Below, one piece after another: positions 55,501 through 64,000 of a DNA stretch of 64,000 nucleotides. The stretch is from Nilaparvata lugens (lineage: Eukaryota; Arthropoda; Insecta; Hemiptera; Delphacidae): NCBI RefSeq assembly GCF_014356525.2, contig NC_052510.1, positions 19,077,999 through 19,141,998 of the forward strand, given 5' to 3'. A model generated the notes under the pieces. It ran no database searches. It was not told the origin of the DNA and saw only the letters and a list, made by a program, of their open reading frames with translations. The translations under genes were made by a program, and so were the position numbers. Positions within the stretch are counted from its first letter, which is position 1. Each line of letters begins with the position of its first letter.

Positions 55501-57118
55501 ATAACTATTATGATGGATGTAATAATATAAACTTAAAATAATTTTCAATAAAATAATAAATATTGGAAGAACAGTGTGAAATGCTGAGCAACCGCGTTCA
55601 ACACGTCCACACTACTGATTTCGATTCGACTTCCTCGATCCGAACTGACTTGATTTGGGTTGAATTCGGTTCGGGCCGGCATGATTCGACAAAGCCGGGC
55701 GACATGTCCACACTTGTTCAACAGTGTCGATCAACCCCATTCGGCTTAGTTTGGACGCGGCTTCAGATTTCTCCCTATAATAAAGTTCATAAAAGAAGCG
55801 GAATGAGACTGATCACTTTTCATTTTTAACAATGGGATCTAGCGGGAATTATGAATGCCAAGTTTTTTTGAGATTTGAAATATTTCATTCAATTCAAAAT
55901 TTGGCAGACACAATCGGTTGAGCTTATAGACGCATGTTGAAGATGAATTGGTTTATAACTCTCCCGTAAATTAGTTGGCCTATTAACTTTTGAGCAATAG
56001 GATATATTTCTAATACCATAGAATAACCAATCTAGGTATTAGTAGAATCATAGAGGAACCATAGCATAAGAAGGTCTATTATGCTATTTTTTCTCTATGG
56101 TAGAATCTTCCAATATAGTAGTATCGACGATACTCTTCGCTAATATAGCCTACAGTGAAATATTACAATGAGCTACACCAGTACGAATGATTTAGGTACA
56201 CAAATGTATTTAATGGAATAAAATCATGTGATCACTCGTCAATTCAAGAAGTCTTCAGTCTCCAATCTTCAACATGAATACTGTAACATTATCAATGATT
56301 CCAGTCGATTTAGTTTTCGATTATGAAAATAATTTTATTGTGGAACAGTCTTCTTGAGAATTGGATTTCGTTTCGGTGATTATTTGATAAAAAATTTTCA
56401 GAGAAATATTTTATAACACTCCCATAAATCTAGTTCAGTTCAGAGAGATGAAAAGCAAGGAGATTCTGATTCTCGTGCACCACGTAATCCATTAGTGCAT
56501 TGAATACAAAGGCCACAAAATCTACACTGAGAAATAAGCTTATCTTTTTTCAATTCACGTAGTGGAAGTAAATTTGAAAGATAGACTGCGCTTTTTCACT
56601 GGCACGTATCGTACAGTGTATAGCTTTAATGCTTCACTGTGACAATTTTCAGAGTCGACTTGTTCAAAATCTGGGTGTAGATTTTCAGTTCCTGGTCTGC
56701 GAAATGAGATAATAGACGACATCTTAGCAAGTATACTCCATTAATAATCCCGAGTTAAATGAATTCTGGTTCACAGCTGGTCTGGAAGTAATCTAAGGTA
56801 CGTGAATTCACTGGCAATTCGTGAAAGGTTCTCAGGAGGAATAAAAGGAGAGGTATCAATAATTATTATGGGAGGATCGTTATTGAAGGTACAATAAGAA
56901 CTGATAATTAATGGTTGATTCCCTATTCTAAACAATGATTCTGAACAAAATAAGTTGAAACTTGAATCACCAAGTAAATACAAGAAACGGAGAGGTATGG
57001 ATTGTTTTGTGTTTTTCTTAAAATTCCTCCAATTCAACTACAGAATGCAAGCTCATATGACTAGTTATTATGACGAATTTAAATGTGACAATGTGAAAGT
57101 ATAAGCGTTGCTTACGTA
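52541..57118. other. No gene seen
   Basis: AT-rich, with no frame or splice pattern I can support. A short hairpin lies at 56050-56104 (AGCATAAGAAGG/CTCTATGG, recalling the outer arms of the palindromes at 26386 and 39816). A GC-rich patch at 55590-55760 has two GTCCACACT blocks that may bound a small repeat. 55121-55250 is also GC-rich with no clear product. Confidence 0.35.
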
Positions 57119-58205
57119 ACTACAAGGCTAGAACCATCAGGTGATCAGCTGTTCAAAAGCGTACACTTCAACCCGTGTTTACATTGAAAACCCTATGTTG
57201 AATGGAATTTTTCGTGAATAAACGTTAATAATTCAACTGATAATCACTTTTTTTGAAATAATGACTTGTTATTTTATTTTTCCAATTCAAATTTTAACCT
57301 ACATCATAAATTTCAAGGGCAGTAATCATTGAATTATATTAATATTTTTAGTTATTGGTTAACCAATTTGTAGGTTACATGTTTCAAGATAGCTTATTCA
57401 AATTCAAACTTACTTCTTTTACAAGAGTATTAAGTTTAGCCGAGTCATGGTTTATAAATAAGAATTATCGTGTTATTGATCACCAATAAATTATAAAAAC
57501 ATTGTTGATAATCTAAATTAGTTTCTTTTTAAACGAATTTAAGTACGATGTATTTACGGGTGCGCTCAACTCTATTCTGGAGTTTAAGACTAAATTCATT
57601 ATTTTTTCAAAACTTTCAAGTAAAAAAGTGTTGATTTTGAATCGTGTAGGATAAATATTACATTTATATATTATCAAAGCTTTTTTAGACTAAATATGAT
57701 TCATAGCTGGCATACATTTAATAGAGAATGAGTTACAATTTATAAAATAGTGTACCCTGGTAGGTCTACAAAATTAACTGTATAGTTTAACACCGTAGTT
57801 TTTTTATTGACATTATGACATTCACAATCATGAATAATATTTCAATTGAACTACTGTATATACCTATACTTTCTTCAAAGTTTATAATCATTAAAACTGC
57901 TAGTAGTGTTTTGAATTACGGTATGTGTTTCCTCTGATCCCACAACCGTGGCTAATTAATAAAGCAGAAGTTATTAAAGATCGTGCTGTAATTCAAATAG
58001 CAGAGCTTCAAAACTGAATGAAGTATAAACATATCAGTTTTTTGACATTATATTTTATATTAATATATATTAGGTAGAAGTAAAATGACACTCACTCTTT
58101 TACCCATTAATCTATTTACTCACCCGGATAAGTAAGAAAGTCGTGTTTCAGTTGATTCGTTGTTGATTATCCATATTTTTTCACCAATATTATTACAAAG
58201 TATAA

Positions 58206-58378
58206 TGTATTTTGATAACTTTAAACTGAAAAAACACATTCTTTTGGTGTAACGACGACCGTTTAGTGCTGGTGTGTTGTACATTCTCAAGCCGAACAGA
58301 AACTCGAAACGGTAGTCGCCACACCAAAAGAATATGAGTGTTTTTTCACTTTAAAGTTATCAAAATGAAATATAGTTA
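58206..58378. repeat. Hairpin MITE
   Basis: ATTTTGATAACTTTAAACTG, AAAAAACAC and TTCTTTTGGTGT on the left are complemented at 58310-58378. The arms are about 60 bp. Confidence 0.75.
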
Positions 58379-60314
58379 ATGTTCAACCTTCTAGAGGCGC
58401 ACTAAGACACTACCTCCGTAAACACGGAGGTGTAGTGACTGAGACCGTAATTGAAAAAAAATTCAAAGACGGCCAATACAGTATGCGCTTTTTCAAGAAT
58501 TGACAGAAAAATGTTGAATACAAGTTCAGTTATAGGGTCTAGCAATTCAAAATAGCTAAACCTTATTGACTTCTATATCGCCCAGAATAGGCGATTTTTT
58601 TTTTGCTCTTACCAGCGTTTTCTTAGCTTTTTAAAAATTCAAGAGAGAATTCTCACGTTTGGTACAAAATTTTAGGTAACTTGAGGTGTATTAGTTATGT
58701 AGGCTATTGCAGGGCCTAGAAGGTGTGCTAGATATTGGCGTTTCCAGTGTTTATCTGTGTTTTATCAGCATTTTCAATACCTAATGAGCAGAAAATGTTC
58801 AAATTTTATACAATTTTTTAGCATAATATGAAATAACAGTTCAAGGAATGAAATGACAAATTTATAGCAACACTGAATTGGATTATTAATTGCGCTATAA
58901 TGATACACCTGCCATTTGGCAGATAATCTTAACTCATTAGAGACCATCATATATATTAACTTAAAAGACCATCATAAATATTAATATAATTTGTGCAAGA
59001 GCGCGCTTAATTATGCATAACCAAGCTTGCAGACGAGAAACGTGCAATACAATATCTGAAAAGAGCAAGAGGAACACTCACACTGTAAGCGTGCACTTTG
59101 TTGCGTTCAGTGTGAACAACGTGTTTCAATAGCATTTTTCAAATTTTGTTTTTCGGGTCATGCATGATTCGACGAAAATTTGCACATACCCATTCAATGT
59201 GATCATACCCTTATTCTCATGTTTCAGGATATTATTCATATTAAACTTTTGTGACCAAGAACAAATCTTTCAAGTAGTATCCTACCAGAGCGTCAATAAA
59301 CATAGCATTGGTTCATTAGCACTATTGAAGAATATACATAGATTTTTCATGATACGACATGGTCTTACATATGATATAAATACAAGAACTCTGATATCTC
59401 ACTCTACAACAAATTATTATTTACTCTGTATCGATCAGCCATAGCCCATAAAGATCACTACTTACCGGTACTTACTTCCGATGAGTAAGATGTATTCCTC
59501 ACGGTCTTGGATCGGGGAATCGTCAAATTTCAAATTGTGTCAAACTCTGTTAAGAGTAGAAACAGATTAGATAAAAATGATATGTAAGTTACTGGATCAG
59601 GCTGAATATTAAAATCCTTTGCTGAGTAAGCTAGCAGTATAATCATTGATCATATATTTTCGTTTATAATAATATTGTTAGAAATACCGTACTGTATGTT
59701 CTGTTTTAATACTAAAGATAACAAACACTGCAAAAGTTTTCTATTTCAAGCCATTCTTGTTATGATTTGAGAAGAATTCTTATTCCAATAGTGACTTATA
59801 TAATAAAATGAGTAATAGCCTACCTATTTACCTTTTCAAAAAAATTATGTTTTACCTAAAAATTCCTTAAATCTAATAAAGCTATAAATATTAGCATACT
59901 ACAAAAGCCGTGATTGTAATTCCTCTCGTAGAAATTGAGCAATACTGTAATCAAAATTGAAAAAAACAATAGGTAGACCTAATTCAAATCTCAAGCAACT
60001 CAACTTTACACTATATTTTTTGACAATAATTGAAATACGTGTTTGAATTTGAAAAAGCTAATTTAAAAGAAGGCTAACCTACAAATTGGTTAACCAATAA
60101 CTAAGATTATTAAGAGAACTCAATGATTACTACCCTTGAAATTCATGATGAAGGACAAAAATTGTATTGGTAAAATATAGTTATTTGTGCAACTAGTGCG
60201 CAAAGTGACAGTTTGCTGCACCGAAAGAAACATTTACGCCCAAGCCGTAGGCGAGGGCGGAATGGTTTCTTGAGTGCAGCAGAGGAACTTTGCGCACGTA
60301 TTTCACATTAAGTT

Positions 60315-60705
60315 TTTCCTACAGTTACCATTGAATATGAAAAGTGGGTAATTATGGGTAAAATTGCCTGAAATCCATCAAATGTTTTTCTGTGTAATTT
60401 TATTATTGATAAAAACCTTAATCCTAAAATCCTTAAGTCCTCGTTGTCCTCCATTATAATATATACTTAATAATTAGCGCATTGTGCTTCGTTGCACCTC
60501 TGCTCACTATAGCAGCCACAGCAGTCACTGTTACCAACTTCATTTTGATTTTGCTGCACTGTTGCTCCATATAACCTACTAAGTATTTTGCGTTGCCATG
60601 TTGCAAATCTGGAGTGCAGAAAAATTTTTCCCGCACTAGAGCGGAAAAGTGATTCTTTGCGTTCTGTAATCAGTGCAGCAATGGCCACTTTTCAACGTAA
60701 CTGTA
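60315..60705. repeat. Element inserted in the right arm of the 57119-60861 structure
   Basis: CCTACAGTTACCATTGAATA and TGAAAAGTGG near 60318-60345 are complemented by CCACTTTTCAACGTAACTGTAGG at 60684-60706. It interrupts the larger inverted repeat, so it came later. Confidence 0.55.
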
Positions 60706-61496
60706 GGAGAAAATAAGAACCCTTTTTTCGAAAAAGTAGTTATCAGTTGAATTATTAGCGTTTATTCATGAAAAATTCCACTGGACATAGGGATTTCAAT
60801 GTAAACATGGGTTGAAGTGTACGCTTTTGAACAGCTGATCGGCTGTATGTTCTGGCCATGTAGATCTTTAGTAGGCGATGGTATAAGTTTGATAAATTGC
60901 AATATTCTACACAATCTGTCAACTCTTATATTTGTTAGGATAAAGGCTAGAGTCTCAAAAGTTATCTTATCAAGATTTTACAAGTAGGCCTAGTTGAAAA
61001 GAATGCATGTGAACTTATATGATACAACTAAGAAAATCTTGCAAATTACATTCAATAATTGTTGAATTTGGTAGTTCATTTATTGTAGGCCTATAAAAGA
61101 TAGCTATTTTGAGTAGGTAATTAATTGCTATGGGAATAATAGGTACCGTACTATTGGGTTGGAAACTCGCCCATGAACTGGTGTATTGTAATCTTTGAAA
61201 CCAGCAACTAAGATACAGAGTTGTTGGAAATAATATATTATGGAAACAGCAAAATATTCCTTTCACAAGAATAATTTGACAGTAGCTTTCATTGGGGATC
61301 CTATTTGAAATAAAAAGTTACTCTGTCGCTTCATAATTTTTGCCCCTTATATCAATCCATTTTTTTATTTAATGAGGTGGTCATGTGATACACGCTTTCG
61401 ATACAGACTTCTAAGAGAAAATGAATGGCGAAAACTGCACATTGATATTTCAAACATTTTCAGTTGATGTAATAAAGTTGTGAAATATATTGCCAA

Positions 61497-61760
61497 TTAA
61501 CCAGCTGAAATCATGTGTCAGTGGATAAAGGACCGTCTGTGTGATAGCTCCCAAATAGCCTCAGATGATGCTATGAATGAATGAATGGAAATACTATAGT
61601 AAGCCTTATTGCATGCAGTGAATACTCAAGCTGATTAAATGATTAATCACAACAGTTTTTTTTCTTATGCACTTCCAATGATATTAGTCGAACATACACA
61701 CAGATGGATAACGACTTCGACCTTAAGTCAAAAGTAAGAGCTCGCTAATGCTCATTCTAT
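61497..61760 (-). repeat. Dispersed repeat, related to 21950-22175
   Basis: On the minus strand, GAGCATTAGCGAGCTCTTAC is followed by TTTTGACTTAAGG and ends TGACACATGATTTCAGCTGG. No coding content. Confidence 0.5.
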
Positions 61761-62084
61761 AATCTTCATTAAATTTTTATAAAATGTAACTTTTGTTGAG
61801 TATATTATTATAGGAAGCGGGTAAGAAGAATATTGCTAAAATTATTTGAGAAAGATAATTCACTAGAATTTTATTGTAATTTAGAAATAGGTAGTTTTCC
61901 TCCTTAGATCAAACGTTCATCTACTTTGCTTTCTTGCATTTTCCAAAAAACCTTTCAGTGACCTTTGCCATCTGGAAAGAAAAAATCAAATATGAATGAG
62001 TTCTATAAATAATATCAATATTGGAGAATATAAAAAATATTATATGGTATATTATATTATCTATATATTATTCATAATAATGCT

Positions 62085-62245
62085 AAATCCATGTTTGGTT
62101 TTGAAGCATCTAAAATTGTAAATCTGCTTTGCATTTCGGACTATGTGTAAGTAACCTCATCTAAATTTGGAAGAATTGAATAGCACAAGGTTATCTTATT
62201 TTTTCTCTCCCTATCATTTTGATGATGTACTTACAGTATTGTATC
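62085..62245 (+). repeat. LINE-tail-like fragment, second copy
   Basis: Matches 14870-15090 in order, ending CATTTTGATGATGTACTTAC just before the start of the putative LTR region. The gypsy-like element may have inserted into this repeat. Confidence 0.55.
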
Positions 62246-62259
62246 GCCACAAAGTAAAA

Positions 62260-63258
62260 TTGTGACGGGAAAATTTTGCAAAATAAATAATAATATTATT
62301 AAAAGACGCTCGGCTATCAGCAAGCTAGCTGACCGCAGAGATAAGGAGGGTACCGATGGTGCACCATCTTCCGCGCATCGAGAGGATTCTTACCGCCTCT
62401 GGCGGCGGCGCAACTCCATCCCCTCTACTTTGGGAGAGTATATGAACGCCAGACGAGCCCCAGACCAGAGCATTCTGCTCCCAACCTTCCTGTCCTTGTA
62501 CAGCGGCCCATTGGCTGCCGTACGTCCCTGACCTCCTGTCCTTGTACAGCGGCCCGTTGGCTGCCATATGTCCCTGACCTCCTGTCCTGATACAGCAGCC
62601 CATTGGCTGCCGTACGTCCCTGACCTCCTCTCCTGATACAGCAGCACGTTGGCTGCCATACGTCCCTCTCCTCTCATCCTCCCAGGGCACAGCGGCCCAT
62701 TGGCTGTCGTCCCTATCCTCTCATCCTCCCAGGGCACAGCGGCCCGTTGGCTGCCATCCCTTTCCACCCATCCTCCCAGGGCACAGCGGCCCGTTGGCTG
62801 CCGTCCCTTTCCACCCATCCTTCCAGGGCACAGCGGCCCGCTGGCTGCCATCCCTATCCTTCCATTCTCCCAGGGCACAGCGGCCCGTTGCCTGCCATCC
62901 CTATCCTTCCATTCTCCCAGGGCACAGCAGCCCGTTGGCTGCCGTCCCTATCCTTACATCCTCCCAGGGCACAGCGGCCCGTTGGCTGCCGTCTCTATCC
63001 TTCCATTCTCCCAGGGCACAGCGGCCCGTTGGCTGCCATCCCTAATCCTTCCATCCTCCCAGGGCACAGCAGCCCGTTGGCTGCCATCCCTATCCTTCCA
63101 TCCTCCCAGAGCACAGCGGCTTGTTGGCTGCCATCCCTTACCGTCCATCCTCTCCGGGCACAGTGGCCCATTGGCTGCTGTCCCTCCTGTCTATCCTTCC
63201 TCTTCCTACTATACTGGAGCGGAACCGAGGCTGTAAGGCCAATACAAAATTATTTCAA
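62260..63258 (+). repeat. Putative 5' LTR or leader of a gypsy-like element
   Basis: Bounded on the left by TGTGACGGG and on the right by TTTCA just before TGGTGTCA at 63261-63268, which could begin a primer site (only the first eight bases fit tRNA-Leu, from memory). GAGAGTATATGAAC near 62435 could be a TATA region. The other LTR lies outside the window, so the limits are a guess. Confidence 0.4.
62495..63185 (+). repeat. Minisatellite of 46-47 bp, about 15 units
   Basis: Each unit contains CAGCGGCCCGTTGGCTGCC. Units start near 62501, 62547, 62593 and 62639 (46 bp apart), then from 62690 every 47 bp to about 63161. The first four have a TACGTCCCTGACCTCCTGTC spacer; the rest have CATCCTCCCAGGGCA. 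The array is far more GC-rich than its surroundings. It is free of stops in all three plus frames because 47 is not a multiple of three. Confidence 0.92.
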
Positions 63259-63311
63259 AGTGGTGTCATCAGAGTAGAGAGTGACCTTCACGCCGTCAGA
63301 AGCACCAGGAG

Positions 63312-64000
63312 GTGCTGTCCACGCCAGCTAAGGCACAAAGAAGGAAGAAGAGGAACATCGACTTGCCTCCTTTCCCCGCCCACATTAAAACTGAGCTAAG
63401 TCGACCAGGAGCAACACCTGGGTATCAATCACCCACCTCTGAAGCTACTCAGGGTGTACGTGATAGATTGGCGCCCACACTTGGGGCACAAGGCTACGAA
63501 GTAAGAATCATCATGAGTGAACAGGGCGAGGCTGATTTAGATGCTCAGCACCAGAAGCTAATAGAGGGTCAGTCGGTCGAGGACATAAACCCTGAGGTGA
63601 TAGCCGACCCCAGAGTTTCCTGGATCTATAGATTGAAAAAGGATGAAGCATTCAATCTTCTACAAGATTGGGGCATAGTGTCATCTGGAACACATGCTGA
63701 GCTGAGAAGGTTGTTAGTGGAACAACATAAGAAGATGGCAGTACGTTATCCCAACCCAAGACCCGGCATAATGAGCAGAAGCAGTGGGGAACTAAACACT
63801 CGGTGACAGGTACCCATACTGAGGTTAGAACCAATATTCACACAAACCCCCTCATGGACCCAGGGGCGGTATGTGACAAAGTAAGAAGCTGGGGACTGTC
63901 TTTTGATGGCCAATCAGATGCTCCCAGCTTCCTAGAAAGGCTAGACGAGCTACAACAAGCCTATGGGCTTACTGGCAACCAACTACTAGTTGCCCTTCCT
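63312..64000 (+). pseudogene. Ty3/gypsy-like gag, 5' part, runs off the window
   Basis: The first frame, 63312-63806, starts MLSTPAKAQRRKKRNID and continues EVRIIMSEQGEADLDAQHQK and WIYRLKKDEAFNLLQDWGIV, a helical region resembling a SAP-like module before gag. It stops at 63806. In another frame, open from about 63779 to the window end, VRSWGLSFDGQSDAPSFLER and LDELQQAYGLTGNQLLVALP match the start of the retrotransposon gag capsid core. The switch implies a frameshift near 63800, or a wrong start and a short leader frame. Protease and pol would lie beyond 64000. Confidence 0.7.

Larger units (their letters stand above)
57119..60861. mobile_element. Large inverted-repeat element, no transposase found
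   Basis: 57119-57425 and the complement of 60035-60861 share GATCAGCTGTTCAAAAGCGT, ACACTTCAACCC.TGTTTACA, ATAAACGTTAATAATTCAAC and GGTTAACCAATTTGTAGGTTA-type blocks in order. The right arm is split by about 550 bp of other sequence (60160-60715). The 2.6 kb centre has no supported coding sequence. Confidence 0.65.

Noticed and set aside
55563..55829. 88-codon frame
   Set aside because: It sits in a GC-rich, repeat-like patch with GTCCACACT blocks and shows no domain.
62649..63277. Overlapping open frames of 176-195 codons
   Set aside because: They lie in the 46-47 bp minisatellite. The unit length rotates all three frames and none has a stop, so long frames are expected without coding function.
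1..64000. CRISPR arrays, bacterial operons or prophage
   Set aside because: Repeats here are MITEs, LINEs and minisatellites; no cas genes, operon layout or phage genes were seen.

Overview
The window looks like repeat-rich insect nuclear DNA, most likely from a hemipteran (delphacid planthopper-like). This is an inference. The DNA is AT-rich, the two host genes are split by long introns, and fragments of many LINE clades, BEL/Pao and Ty3/gypsy LTR elements, PIF-Harbinger, hAT and Tc1/mariner transposons and many hairpin MITEs are packed together. Nothing looks bacterial, and no tRNA, rRNA or CRISPR locus was seen.

Two host genes stand out. (1) Dr1 (NC2 beta), minus strand, is complete as three coding exons: 43625-43367, 40346-40183 and 26110-25994. 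They join in frame to about 179 residues with a histone fold. Its second intron is about 14 kb and is largely built from mobile elements. (2) An unrecognised plus-strand gene has exons at 11695-11970, 13371-13502, 15853-16023, 17033-17203, 18129-18324 and 23049-23695. They splice in frame into an acidic, repeat-bearing N-terminal part, a four-cysteine zinc-ribbon-like segment and a lysine-rich tail. Its acidic exons are phase-0 relatives of one another. One of them was duplicated very recently inside a 1.18 kb tandem repeat, and the last exon is preceded by three tandem copies of its splice acceptor.

Layout: 1-2150, a LINE interrupted by a Harbinger element with a TTA target duplication. 3396-8224, a BEL/Pao element with two 288 bp LTRs and a decayed, internally deleted polyprotein. 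8480-10620, colliding LINE fragments on both strands, including a chimera. 11685-23695, the acidic-repeat gene, with a LINE, a self-inserted retroposon, a hAT element and MITEs in its introns. 25994-43625, the Dr1 locus, whose introns hold retroposon copy B, a foldback element, a mariner element spaced as DD41D with about 550 bp inverted repeats, LINE pieces, and a 114 bp repeat array that switches strand. 43626-52540, MITE families, a small mariner derivative, retroposon copy C and RTE relics. 52541-57118 is nearly featureless. 57119-60861 is a large inverted-repeat structure. 62260-64000 is the left end of a Ty3/gypsy-like element whose putative LTR or leader carries a 46-47 bp minisatellite.

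The most interesting signals are the serial and recent exon duplication, the triplicated splice acceptor, a retroposon family with three copies each bounded by an exact 8 bp target duplication, the long-TIR mariner, the coding-frame 114 bp array, and palindromes placed just inside both ends of the giant Dr1 intron. All coordinates and alignments were made by eye.
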